Shown here: positions 10,601-18,840 of the stretch, piece after piece
Numbering within the stretch: the first letter of the stretch is position 1
How the letters are laid out: each line of letters opens with the position of its first letter
NCBI RefSeq assembly: GCF_019443105.1
Contig: NZ_JAHZIJ010000013.1
Location: 62,001-126,000 of the forward strand
Direction: 5' to 3'
Origin: Paenibacillus oenotherae
Lineage (GTDB): Bacteria; Bacillota; Bacilli; Paenibacillales; Paenibacillaceae
DNA length: 64,000 nucleotides
The notes under the pieces: model-generated
Seen by the model: only the letters and a program-made list of their open reading frames with translations
What the model was told of the DNA's origin: nothing
Databases searched by the model: none
Translations under genes and position numbers: made by a program

Positions 10601-11096
10601 AGCCTCTGTCCAGCACCAACTGGGAGAACGGATAGTTCTGATGATCCAGAATATCGACCAGTGTGCTCTTGAGCCCGTTCAAGTACTCCCGGAATGTCTT
10701 CTCCCCTTGGGGCTCCGCCGGAAATACTAGCAATTGGTTCGTCTGGCCCGGCTGCTCGGCAAGCTCGAATACCGGCGTTACAAGCAGCACCTCCGTGCTG
10801 TGCGCGTACTTCTGTGCCGCCAATTGCACGCCGCTCAGCAGAATCAGGAACGCTGCATAATCCGATGTGCCCGACATGGCTTTAATGCCGCTGGACAGCT
10901 CGTCACTGCACGTCATGCGCCAATGGGCGAGTGAGCCCGAGGCAGCGCCTGTCTCCGCATCAATCCCTCTGCGATCCTCCGGGATCCGGGTCAGCTCACG
11001 CTCACCCTGAAGCAGCTCTGACCAGAACTCCTTCTCCTTGTCCAACTTCCCGCTTGCTAATATTTTTTGAATTTCCAATGCATCTATTGTCATCAT
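7689..11096 (-). CDS. NRPS with methyltransferase-interrupted adenylation domain (half-C, A with MT insert, PCP)
   Basis: 1135 residues; starts ATGATG behind GGGAGG. Residues 1-270 match only the second half of a condensation domain and lack HHxxxDG. The A domain begins near 275 (LDERSNQLARR). After motif A2 (LKAGGAYVPMD) it is interrupted at about 425-655 by a SAM methyltransferase (EIGCGSG at 477), then resumes with YVLFTSGSTGTPKG at 694. Aligned on GrsA positions, the pocket reads D-L-F-D-M-S-L-I-W, close to cysteine codes (DLYNMSLIW type) apart from Asp at position 278. A PCP with GGHS (Ser about 1092) ends the protein; there is no C-terminal C or TE. Methyltransferases inserted between a2 and a3, as in TioN of thiocoraline, methylate side chains, so an S-methylcysteine or a related residue is the best guess. 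It follows the BtrH-like gene by 74 bp. Confidence 0.92.
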   Translation of the reverse strand: MMTIDALEIQKILASGKLDKEKEFWSELLQGERELTRIPEDRRGIDAETGAASGSLAHWRMTCSDELSSGIKAMSGTSDYAAFLILLSGVQLAAQKYAHSTEVLLVTPVFELAEQPGQTNQLLVFPAEPQGEKTFREYLNGLKSTLVDILDHQNYPFSQLVLDRGWGGIESGHCHIPIAVSFNRLQFSRSLDGAATDFEFRFEEKETGFVLEIRYNRSRYSDELAHRIAAHWHRIMESLLSAPDSPISEAEMLESVEWNRVIQAFNDTKGPYPSEKTLHGLFVEQAARRPEAVAAVCQGNTITYRELDERSNQLARRLKRIGVGPEIRVAILAKRSFEMIIGLLGILKAGGAYVPMDASWPKRRVETVLEEVGATCLVTMRDVFAPVADLLWRSPLLSQVVLLDEDSEEPAGEKSDRGLVVKMFDDLSAAATDHISAGGFVSSYTGIYLPEEEVEEYKQHVIDLARPFTGADKLALEIGCGSGLIMFDLAESFRQYTGLDPSSVTQNRNQETVERDGKEKIRLITGFAEEISGMADESYDAVLLPSTIQFFSGYLYLEKILREAVRLVRPGGAVIVADVPDEASKEDFRASLEEFKRNHGTFYKTRTNLDGHLYCHEDFFHGFARQFPDLTLEIRRRKKGFKNELRYRYDVVMVKSGQSAASSLPPRPFSTGWHLDQEEKSAVKAAVDPSGTAYVLFTSGSTGTPKGVVVSHRPVVNVIDWVNGTFGVNAQDRLFFITSICFDLSVFDMFGMFAAGGSIDIVSEEEVRRPEAWPERLAQSGITIWDSAPAALAQSVPFFERYEGEPAPLRLVMLSGDWIPLTLPDTMQRLFQGARVAALGGATEACIWSNCYEVRGTEPNWVSIPYGKPIRNARYYILDRNMKPSPIGARGELFIGGDCLASGYHLESLTKERFLPDPFSAENNARMYRTGDLAKWMEDGNIEFLGRVDHQVKIRGYRIELGEIQAKLLAHPAVSQCVVIDCLDSSGQKALSAYYAAEEEIPVRALRDYMSAELPAYMIPSFFIRLPQIPVTSNGKVDRGALPQPQSQVRSDAAYEPPANDIEAELVEMWKALLELDTIGVNDNFFELGGHSLLAVKLEIEMESKGLIVSPEDFQQCYTIRELAGYTTRSDDADS

Positions 11097-11170
11097 GATC
11101 CTCCCTTGTATCCTGGTGTATGACTGTCAGCCTCGGCCTCTTTATGAAATACGCGGGCCGATGTGCCTAG

Positions 11171-12235
11171 CTATGCAATTGGACTCCCTTTCTCGTTTAG
11201 TGATGACAGCGACTGCTCATATTGCTCCAGCATCTCGCGGACAAGAGGAACCTCTTTCTCTCTAAGCTGTCCCATCCGCTCAATCATCTGCTCCAAATAT
11301 TTGTTGTTGAAGCTGAGCAAATATTTGAGCATCAAATTCCTTGTTACAAGCGTGAACTGCTCCAGCTCCCGATAGCCATCCACAACGGCAGGGCTGAATT
11401 CGAAATGGCCGTTCTCCGCCATGTAAGTCAAACGTTTGCACATCATCCGCTTATGCTCCCAAATGATATGGAAGGGCCTATGATCAACGATTGTCCCTCC
11501 TTCTATATGTCTTCGGAGCAGATTCTGCAATTGGTCGTAGACGTCGAAGCCCCAGTAATAAGGACTGGTCCGGCGGTATGCGGAGGCCGCCATCCGTGTG
11601 TAATCGGATTGCTCGCAATCCAGCAAATCTCTCAACTGCTCCATCATCCACCGCAGGTTGAAGTCATAGCATCCCTTCGTTTCCTCGTTGAGCCGAAGCA
11701 GTCGTGTAAAGTTGGTATAGAGAAAATCGGAGGTTTCAAACCCTTTGAACGCCTCGTCAATGAGGTCATAAGGGAACCATGCGGTGGAATAGCTCTGATT
11801 GGAGAAGTAGCCGCTCATCTGGAACATCCGCTTCTCATCGTCATAGCCGTTAATCATGACGGCATGCGGATTCGTCCGGTTCTGATAAGCGACTGTGCCA
11901 GGTATGAAGAACTCGTCCACATAAGTCCAGACATAGAAGTTGCGGTCAATGGCGTCGCGAGCAAAGTCGATAAAGGAAGGCGAGTAATGCAGAATCGTAT
12001 CTCTGGTAAGCCGCTGAGAGCCGTGGAAGCAAGGAATAAGATGCTCCTCGGCTGTCTGGGTATAGTAATCCATATCGCTGACATGGCCCCAGTCTCTCAG
12101 ACAAATTTGAATATAGTTGCTGTACACCCATTTCATTGCATCCTCATCGGTATACATAACGGATAGCGCATAGGTAAAGTGCGTGTATGCAGTAATATCC
12201 GGCATTGCAATCGGCAAGATCTTGCTGGCACACAT
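11171..12235 (-). CDS. BtrH/C39-peptidase-like protein in NRPS operon
   Basis: 354 residues from ATG 12235, chosen because GAGGGAGG lies 9 bp upstream; an ATG 18 bp earlier lacks a site. The N-terminal half has the pattern of BtrH N-terminal / C39-like papain-fold proteins: a strand-loop VDEFFIPG, then PHAVMINGYDDEK, where the His and the GYD turn are typical. The C-terminal half is helical (EQMIERMGQLREKEVPLVRE), possibly coiled coil. There are no membrane segments and no signal peptide. In butirosin, BtrH transfers an acyl chain from an ACP to an amino sugar. Here the protein sits between two NRPS genes, so acyl/peptidyl transfer or release from a PCP is plausible, but this is inference. 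A distant relative with the same GYD motif lies at 56-57 kb. Confidence 0.7.
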   Translation of the reverse strand: MCASKILPIAMPDITAYTHFTYALSVMYTDEDAMKWVYSNYIQICLRDWGHVSDMDYYTQTAEEHLIPCFHGSQRLTRDTILHYSPSFIDFARDAIDRNFYVWTYVDEFFIPGTVAYQNRTNPHAVMINGYDDEKRMFQMSGYFSNQSYSTAWFPYDLIDEAFKGFETSDFLYTNFTRLLRLNEETKGCYDFNLRWMMEQLRDLLDCEQSDYTRMAASAYRRTSPYYWGFDVYDQLQNLLRRHIEGGTIVDHRPFHIIWEHKRMMCKRLTYMAENGHFEFSPAVVDGYRELEQFTLVTRNLMLKYLLSFNNKYLEQMIERMGQLREKEVPLVREMLEQYEQSLSSLNEKGSPIA

Positions 12236-12256
12236 CCGGAATTCCTCCCTCATTCA

Positions 12257-15200
12257 CTAGAATTGAAAATTCATGGCGCTCTTGGAAGCGGTTATCGGCC
12301 GGTATTCCTGAACAAGATCCAGCTCGCGGATAGGGATATCGGGATTGCCTGCCACCGTCTCCAGCAGCAGCTTGTAGTCGCCGGCAAGCTTCTCGATCGT
12401 TGATTCCCTGAATAATGCACTCGCATAGGTCGTCCACAGCAGCAGACCATCCCCGTTCTCCCAAGCCTGGAACACAAGGTCGAAGCGTGTCCATTCCTCC
12501 TTCAACGTATAGGGAATGAAGCGGATGCGGTCGGTCTCCGTGACCGACACCTCCAGATTTTGCAGGACGAACATCGTATCGAACAATGGATTGCGGGATG
12601 TATCATGCAGCTTCATCTGCCGCACAAGCTGTTCGAACGGATATTCCGCATGCTCGTAATCCTCCAGCATCCGGCGCTTCACTTCTGCTGTGAATGATCG
12701 GAAAGTCATCTCTTTGCGAGGCTGGTTGCGATGTGCCAACGTATGCACAAACATGCCTACCATATCCATCGCTTCAGGATGATCCCGCCCCGCATGCAGC
12801 GAACCGACCACCCAATCGTCCTTGCCCGTCACCTTGGAGAGCAGGACGTAATAAGCGGCAAGCATCGTCACATGCAGCGTGGCGTCACAGCTCTGCGCCA
12901 ACGCCCGAATGGAATCAGCGAGAGTCTTGTCCCATTGATACGACAGCGTCTCTCCTTCGAACCGGCGAATTCGCGGCCGCGGATAATCTACCGGCAAATC
13001 TGCTGCTCCATCAAATGCCGAGAACCGCTGCTCCCAGAAAGCGCCGTGCTGCTCAGACGACTCGCGGGCGGCCAGCCATTCACTGTAATCCTTGTACTGG
13101 ATCGCAAGCGGCGGCAGCTCCCGCTCCTCCAGCAGCGCAGTCAAATCGTTCATAAGCACAGCCAGCGACAGCCCGTCCGCAATAATGTGGTGGAGCTGCA
13201 GGAAAAGCATTCTTCGTCCATCCGTAATATCGACCAGAGCAGCCCGCAATAAAGGCGGCTCCTTCAGGTCGAAGGGACGGACAAGAAGCCGGGACAGGGA
13301 GGCGATATTCGCAGGCTCCTCTATCCGCTGTTCGAGATGGAAGGCGGCCTCGCCGTGCACGACCTGCACCGGTTCGCCGTTGTTCCAGCTGAACGAGGTG
13401 CGGAGCGGCTCATGACGTTGAATCAGCATGCGGAAGGCGGCTTCCAGCTCCTTGGCTTCCAGCTCACCCTCCAGCCAGAAGGCAAAGGGCAAAATATAGA
13501 GCGTACTGTCGTTTCTTCCGCTCTCGATCGTAAATACTCTCTGCTGTGCGGGCGACAAGCGGTAGCCCGTTTGCAACGGCGCAGGCGGAATCGGCTCGAT
13601 TGCAGCCGCAATGCTCCGTTCACCGTCGATCCATGAAGCCATTTCCTCAAGCGTCGGATGATGGAACATCTTCTCCAGCGGCATATTGACGCCGAAAGTC
13701 CGATGCAGCATGGACGCCAGCTTCGCTGCTTTCATCGAGTGGCCGCCAATCTGGAAGAAATGATCGCCTCTGCCGATACTTCTGGCGCCAAGCAGGCCTT
13801 CCCACAGCTTCGCCAGCTCCAGCTCCGTTCCGCCTTGCGGCAGCTGATAATGGGGCCTGTCCATACGCGCAAGCACATCGCCTGCCGATGGCAGCGTCTT
13901 GAGATCCGGCTTCCCGTTCGGAGTCAAAGGGATTACTTCTAGCCTGGCCCAATACGTCGGCACCATATGGCCTGGCAGCGCCGCTGTCAGCGCATCTCTC
14001 AATTCCGAAGGAGGGAGTTCTTCTCCACCCTCGATCACATAATAGGCAAACAGCGCCGGCTCTCCGCCCTCGTCCGGCTTCACAGCAACAACGGCATCCT
14101 TCACGCGGGGCTGATTGATGAGAACATGGCGAACCTCGTCTGTCTCAATGCGATATCCGCGAATTTTCACCTGATGGTCAATGCGCCCGAGAAACGCTAT
14201 ATTGCCATCCCCTGTCCACCGTGCAAGATCGCCTGTGCGATAAACTCTTGTGCCGCCTATGGGCAGTGCAACGAACCGTTCATCCGTCAGCTCCGGCTTG
14301 TTCCAATAGCCCCGGGCCAAACCAGCTCCGGCCACGCACAGCTCCCCGGCAACACCCGCAGGCAGCGGCTGCAACGCCTCATTGACGATCCAGACCTGCA
14401 TATTGGGCAGCGGCTTGCCGATCGGAATGATCGAAGATGCCGGCTGCTGCTCCAACGAGCTGTTCCATGCCGTAGCGCATACCGTTGTTTCAGTTGGGCC
14501 GTACGCGTTTATATAGGTGGTGTGCGTCTGCCATTGCTGAAGCAGGGTGAGATTGGATTCCGAGCCTGCCGTTATAAGCATCCGCAGCGAGGCGCAACCT
14601 TCCGGCTCCAAATAAACAGCATACGTTGGCGGCAAAGTAGCTACCGTTACTTCATGCTCCCGCATCCATCGCTGGAAGCGGCTCATATCGCCGATCATAT
14701 CCGGTGTAGCAATATGAAGCTCGGCGCCAAGAAGCAAAGCCATCGCCGTCTCCCAGATCGACGCATCGAAGGAGGAGCTGGCGAATTGAACAATTCGATC
14801 CTGCGGCGTAATTCCCAGCTCCTGCTGGAAGTAAGCCTGCAGATTGGCAAGACCGCGATGCTCGACCATAACCCCTTTGGGAAAACCTGTCGAGCCTGAA
14901 GTATATAACAGATACGCCAAGTCATCGGAAGCGGCGAGCGGCAGCTCCTCCGCTCCGGAGGTGTCGGCAAGCTCCTCTTCCCACTGGTCGACATCAACGG
15001 CCAAGCCCCGGAAGCTCTCGGCACATGAGCGCTGGCCGCTATAGATCAACGCTGCCGCCTGGCTGTCCTGCAGCATGTATTCAATTCGTGAAAGCGGATA
15101 GTCAGGATCGACAGGAATGTAAGTACATCCTGCTTTGAGCACGCCTATGAAGGCTGCAATCCACTCCGTTGAACGATCCAGCATGACCGCTATCCGATCG

Positions 15201-16147
15201 CCCTGCCTGGCCCCTCTTCCAAGCAGCAATCGCGCGATACTGTCAGAGCGAGCATCCAGCTCTCTATAGGTTAGGCGGCCTGTTTCCGTTACAACAGCCA
15301 GCCCATCCGGCAGCCGGGCGGCAATACGCTGAAAGCCGCTATGAAACGTTCCATTCGTTTCATAGGGCATCGAGGTGTCGTTCCAAATCCATTGTCTTGC
15401 TATTTCTTCAGGGGAGCGCAATTCTACTTCCGTAAGAAGGAGATCCGTATCAAGTGAAGCTTGCTCAAGCACGATTAAAAAACTATCTGAAAGCGCTTGC
15501 ATTATGAGATGGCTGTATAGTTCCGCGTTAAAATCGATTATACACCTCCATGCGCCTTGCTCCGTGTCTTGAATGCTGACTATGATATCCGATTCGTCTC
15601 TCTCTTCAGACGATAGTATTAATTCCCTCCCATGCAGCGGTTCATAAATAAAAATAAAAGAATTATAGCCCTTTGGATAAATCGGTTGATCCGATTCCTG
15701 GCCACGATGCCACTGATGCTTGTACCCTTCCTGCACCGTTTCGTGCACCATCTTCATCATTTGCTTGAATGCAGCTCCGTGCTCTGGACGCCTGGTGCGA
15801 ATTGGTATTGTTCGCCGTCCCTGCATTCCATCATCGCTTTCAGGCAGATCAGGCACAGCCAATGCTATATCCTGCAGCGAAGGCGTCATTGCGTACAGTA
15901 CCGCCTTCATCACTGACAATAAACATATAAAGCGCAAATCTGCGCGTTCCTTGCAGTATCGATCCATCCGCTCAGCGATCTGCTCCCGAATCGAAAACGC
16001 GATCCTGTCCTTTCCCTTGCCGCTTGCTCTTCCTAACTCGTCTGGCTGGATAGGGGGCACGCTCGCCCAGTCGCTCATTTTTCTCGACCAATATCTTTCC
16101 GCGTCCCAGTTGACTGTTCGCTCATTCAAGGTACGAGAATCCATCAA
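12257..16147 (-). CDS. NRPS (half-C, A predicted Phe, PCP, C)
   Basis: 1296 residues, first gene of the operon. Residues 1-255 resemble the C-terminal lobe of a condensation domain without HHxxxDG. The A domain follows (about 265-760, YLLYTSGSTGFPKG near 410, YGPTETT, GYRIE). Aligned on GrsA, the specificity positions read D-A-W-T-I-A-A-V-C, a phenylalanine code. A PCP has GGHS (Ser about 802) and a complete condensation domain ends the protein (HHIIADG near 984, RNPLFDTMFVLQN). There is no epimerase or TE domain. Ending with C means the acceptor A domain must be on another subunit; the downstream NRPS ending in PCP, or one outside the window, could fit. Start is ATG 16147 or the ATG 3 bp later, about 125 bp behind a good sigma-A promoter. 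Confidence 0.94.
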   Translation of the reverse strand: MMDSRTLNERTVNWDAERYWSRKMSDWASVPPIQPDELGRASGKGKDRIAFSIREQIAERMDRYCKERADLRFICLLSVMKAVLYAMTPSLQDIALAVPDLPESDDGMQGRRTIPIRTRRPEHGAAFKQMMKMVHETVQEGYKHQWHRGQESDQPIYPKGYNSFIFIYEPLHGRELILSSEERDESDIIVSIQDTEQGAWRCIIDFNAELYSHLIMQALSDSFLIVLEQASLDTDLLLTEVELRSPEEIARQWIWNDTSMPYETNGTFHSGFQRIAARLPDGLAVVTETGRLTYRELDARSDSIARLLLGRGARQGDRIAVMLDRSTEWIAAFIGVLKAGCTYIPVDPDYPLSRIEYMLQDSQAAALIYSGQRSCAESFRGLAVDVDQWEEELADTSGAEELPLAASDDLAYLLYTSGSTGFPKGVMVEHRGLANLQAYFQQELGITPQDRIVQFASSSFDASIWETAMALLLGAELHIATPDMIGDMSRFQRWMREHEVTVATLPPTYAVYLEPEGCASLRMLITAGSESNLTLLQQWQTHTTYINAYGPTETTVCATAWNSSLEQQPASSIIPIGKPLPNMQVWIVNEALQPLPAGVAGELCVAGAGLARGYWNKPELTDERFVALPIGGTRVYRTGDLARWTGDGNIAFLGRIDHQVKIRGYRIETDEVRHVLINQPRVKDAVVAVKPDEGGEPALFAYYVIEGGEELPPSELRDALTAALPGHMVPTYWARLEVIPLTPNGKPDLKTLPSAGDVLARMDRPHYQLPQGGTELELAKLWEGLLGARSIGRGDHFFQIGGHSMKAAKLASMLHRTFGVNMPLEKMFHHPTLEEMASWIDGERSIAAAIEPIPPAPLQTGYRLSPAQQRVFTIESGRNDSTLYILPFAFWLEGELEAKELEAAFRMLIQRHEPLRTSFSWNNGEPVQVVHGEAAFHLEQRIEEPANIASLSRLLVRPFDLKEPPLLRAALVDITDGRRMLFLQLHHIIADGLSLAVLMNDLTALLEERELPPLAIQYKDYSEWLAARESSEQHGAFWEQRFSAFDGAADLPVDYPRPRIRRFEGETLSYQWDKTLADSIRALAQSCDATLHVTMLAAYYVLLSKVTGKDDWVVGSLHAGRDHPEAMDMVGMFVHTLAHRNQPRKEMTFRSFTAEVKRRMLEDYEHAEYPFEQLVRQMKLHDTSRNPLFDTMFVLQNLEVSVTETDRIRFIPYTLKEEWTRFDLVFQAWENGDGLLLWTTYASALFRESTIEKLAGDYKLLLETVAGNPDIPIRELDLVQEYRPITASKSAMNFQF

Positions 16148-16271
16148 AGTATCATCTCCCTATCATACGGAGTTTTACACATTTGCAATTTATCAGCCAG
16201 GTAAGTTGCCTCCCACGATTCGCTAAGATTCGATACTTGAAACCAATTTTAAACAGATTTTATTCACCCCT

Positions 16272-16301
16272 ATATTACCGAACAAATTGAGATTCGGTCA
16301 A
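16272..16301 (-). promoter_or_regulatory. Sigma-A promoter with internal dyad upstream of the NRPS operon
   Basis: On the minus strand, TTGACC (16296-16301), an 18-bp spacer and TAATAT (16272-16277). A perfect 6-bp inverted repeat, ACCGAA at 16277-16282 and TTCGGT at 16293-16298, lies between and over the two boxes. That is the usual place for a repressor or spacer-bending activator. No promoter closer to the gene is as good. Confidence 0.55.
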
Positions 16302-16397
16302 TAACGTTTTTGCGGCTGCCGCCCGCTTCCTATTAATATGTAAAATCAAGGTTTATACGCCAAATATCTTACATGCCACATTAATTGCCAATGATAA

Positions 16398-16442
16398 CAA
16401 AAAAGCCCTGAATACTGCAGAAACAGCAGTGTTCAGCGCTTC
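16398..16442 (-). terminator. Rho-independent terminator after the FAD monooxygenase gene
   Basis: Read on the minus strand, a long stem pairs AGCGCTGAACACTGC with GCAGTATTCAGGGCT around a 7-nt loop and is followed by TTTTTTG. It ends the monooxygenase transcript 30 bp after its stop and separates that gene from the NRPS operon. The 324 bp from 16148 to 16471 hold only this terminator and the operon promoter. Confidence 0.85.
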
Positions 16443-16471
16443 GAATTTTCGCGTTTTTTTGCGTATATTTG

Positions 16472-17719
16472 CTATATTTGCCCCTGCATGAGACGGGAGA
16501 TTACAGCCTCCAGATCCTCGGGTTCCTTCGAATAATTGTACAGTCCAAGGAAGGCCGCAGTCGCTTCCCCGCTGCTGCCGATCAGCCTGTTGACAGCCGA
16601 CTGCTCCTCTGTCGTCGGAACATTCTTCGTGAACTGGCAGGCCATCTGGAACCTCGCCATCATCTTCGACTCCATCTCCTGCTCATACGACCCCGCCATC
16701 TCCTCCCAGCCGGATTCCCAATGCGGGGTCGCTGAGAGAATGCGAGTCAGCACCCGGCTGCCGTAGATTGCGTCATGCAAGCCCTGTCCGACAGCCGGAT
16801 CTTTGAACGAAAGCGCATCTCCAAGCAGTGCCCATCCCTTGCCCATCCCCTGGTGCCAATCATTATCGTAGCCCAGCAAGCCCCTGATCGGAAGTGCGAC
16901 ACGCGACTGCTGCAGCCGCTGCGGGAAGGAGCTGCGGGTAGTTGCAAAGTGAATATCGACGAAGCTGCGCAGCGCCGTTTCGGGATCGATTGTGAAACGG
17001 TTCCTCCATTGATGATTGTCCAGCGGAAACATGACGCCTACTACAAACAGATCATCGCTGGTTGGAAAAATAATAGCGAGATTCTCCCCGATTTTGTAAA
17101 ATTCCACACAACGCTCGCCTTCCTGACGATAGTCCGCCACATAGGCAACATAGGATGCATAATCCGTTGGCACGCACATTTTCTGTTCACTTCCAACAAG
17201 GCTGCGAATGGCGGAATGCCGCCCATCAGCCCCGACGACGAGACGGGCCGTGAACCGCTCTGTTCTTCCGTCTCTGAAGCAGCCGACAACTCCGGCAACG
17301 GCATCCCCTTCCATAATGACATCCGTCACACGGAATCCTTCAATCCCGGTTACTCCTTCCTGCTCGCAAGCATGCTGGAACAAGATGTGATCCAGATGCG
17401 TCCGCCTGATGCACAAGCAGTCCTTCTCGCCGGTTGCCTCCGGATATTCCCCGTCAATAATGCTCTCATCAAATTGGATATGAGCGCGTCTGTAGGTCGG
17501 TGTTCCTGTTCCCAGCAAACGGTCCAGAACGCCCATCTCTCTTAGCATAGCTAGTGAATTATTAAAAAAATTATGCGTCGACAAAATGTCGCTCGGGAAG
17601 CTCCCTTTGTCCAGCAGAAGCACGCTCAGTCCTGCCTTCGAGCACTCATACGCCAGTGACGATCCGGCAACTCTTGCTCCCACAATAATGACATCGTAGT
17701 CAGTCGTAGTCCGTTCCAC
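16472..17719 (-). CDS. FAD-dependent monooxygenase/oxidoreductase
   Basis: 415-residue flavoprotein of the p-hydroxybenzoate hydroxylase / geranylgeranyl reductase / halogenase superfamily. The FAD Rossmann motif VIIVGARVAGSSLAYE is at residues 10-25, the acidic end of strand 2 is LLLDKG, and the second FAD motif is VVGADGRHSAIR. The GD-type region (LLGDALSFKDPAVGQGLHDA) is also present. The start is GTG 17719, behind AGGAGGG. Substrate cannot be read. Its place directly upstream of the NRPS operon and on the same strand suggests a tailoring oxidation, but a strong terminator separates the two, so it is at least a separate transcript. No tryptophan-halogenase WxWxIP motif is seen. Confidence 0.85.
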   Translation of the reverse strand: MERTTTDYDVIIVGARVAGSSLAYECSKAGLSVLLLDKGSFPSDILSTHNFFNNSLAMLREMGVLDRLLGTGTPTYRRAHIQFDESIIDGEYPEATGEKDCLCIRRTHLDHILFQHACEQEGVTGIEGFRVTDVIMEGDAVAGVVGCFRDGRTERFTARLVVGADGRHSAIRSLVGSEQKMCVPTDYASYVAYVADYRQEGERCVEFYKIGENLAIIFPTSDDLFVVGVMFPLDNHQWRNRFTIDPETALRSFVDIHFATTRSSFPQRLQQSRVALPIRGLLGYDNDWHQGMGKGWALLGDALSFKDPAVGQGLHDAIYGSRVLTRILSATPHWESGWEEMAGSYEQEMESKMMARFQMACQFTKNVPTTEEQSAVNRLIGSSGEATAAFLGLYNYSKEPEDLEAVISRLMQGQI

Positions 17720-17862
17720 AAAATCCCTCCTGCTTATAGTCGGTTTCTACTCCCATAGTACGATTCTTCTTCGTCATATGACCAGTTACCACAGTCACTG
17801 AGACAGGTCATCCTTTGCCAGCGGGATAGAATTCGAAGCGATGCAAGCCGCCTAATGCGGCT

Positions 17863-18639
17863 TTAAGTCAAGGCTGCCCCCTCCTTCGGAAACGCCTGCA
17901 GATCCGTCACGACGCCCCCTTGGGGAAAAGCATCGCTGAACAGCAGCTCCACCAGCTTCCCTGCTGCAGCTCCCGGTGTTGCGAGCATGCCGCTTTCCTT
18001 CGCGCCGATGAACAGGCCCGCGCTTTCGAATTCACTTATCGGCTGGTTCCGCACTTCTGCCTGCAATTCCGTCTCGATCATGCCGGGCCAGACGGATGCA
18101 ATCCGCAGCGGATAGGGCTTATTCTGCTGTTCCATGCCCATAACCTTCGAGAACACATCCAGCCCCGCCTTCGCAGTGCTGTAACAGCTCATACCGGGCA
18201 GCAATACTGCCGCCGAAGCAGACGATATGTTCAGAATCCGCTTGTCGCCGGTATATGAATCCGTGTGCCTGGCGAATAGCGCGGACAGCACCATCGGGGC
18301 CGTCAGGTTGACCCCCATATGATAGGCGATCTCCTCCGGCATGCAGCTGCCTGCGTCACGCAGCGGCTGAAGCATAGCCGCATTATTCACAAGATAGATG
18401 CCATCGCTGCGCTCGGCAGGCTGTATACGTTCAAACACCTTTGCCAGCATGCCACTTAAACCAGCCGTATCCCCCAGGTCTGCTTCAATCCCGACATAAC
18501 CGGCATATTGATTCAGGGAGCTGCTGCTCCCCCGAGCTATGCCAATAATCCGATGTCCCATATCCAGCAGCAGACATGCTGCCGCTTCGCCAATGCCTCT
18601 TGATACTCCGGTTATGATCACCGTTTTCATATTATTCAT
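17863..18639 (-). CDS. Short-chain dehydrogenase, benzil/sepiapterin reductase-like
   Basis: 258-residue SDR using NAD(P)H. The cofactor motif is TGVSRGIG at about residues 10-17, NNAA is the structural motif, and the catalytic residues are Ser in NISSAS and YSTAK. The tail and length match the B. subtilis YueD (benzil reductase) / sepiapterin reductase group. The substrate in vivo is unknown. It is read in the same direction as the monooxygenase, which starts 143 bp downstream; the short intergenic stretch carries only a weak stem near 17850 at the stop codon. Both could serve secondary metabolism, but ordinary carbonyl detoxification is equally likely. Start ATG 18639 has AGGAGGAG upstream. 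Confidence 0.88.
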   Translation of the reverse strand: MNNMKTVIITGVSRGIGEAAACLLLDMGHRIIGIARGSSSSLNQYAGYVGIEADLGDTAGLSGMLAKVFERIQPAERSDGIYLVNNAAMLQPLRDAGSCMPEEIAYHMGVNLTAPMVLSALFARHTDSYTGDKRILNISSASAAVLLPGMSCYSTAKAGLDVFSKVMGMEQQNKPYPLRIASVWPGMIETELQAEVRNQPISEFESAGLFIGAKESGMLATPGAAAGKLVELLFSDAFPQGGVVTDLQAFPKEGAALT

Positions 18640-18724
18640 TTCTCCTCCTTGTGCTGATACTTGCTTGACTTTGCCGGGCTTCCAGGCAGGCTGTCTCCTC
18701 CCATTCGCCCGGAATGTACCTGCA

Positions 18725-18780
18725 AAAAGAGAAAGGGCTGCCCCATAGTAGTTAACACTACTTTCTAGGACAGCCCTTGA
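18725..18780 (-). terminator. Rho-independent terminator of the DoxX-like gene
   Basis: Minus strand reading: AAGGGCTGTCC pairs with GGGGCAGCCCTT around an approximately 20-nt loop, followed by TCTCTTTTT. It is 60 bp downstream of the stop of the membrane protein at 18841. Confidence 0.75.
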
Positions 18781-18840
18781 AATCCCTTTAATTGGGTATA
18801 AATGAATGATGTATCATCATTGGGTGAGTATTGGGCGGCA

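Noticed and set aside
16472-17719. Flavin-dependent tryptophan-type halogenase
   Set aside because: The WxWxIP motif is not seen; only general FAD monooxygenase motifs are supported.
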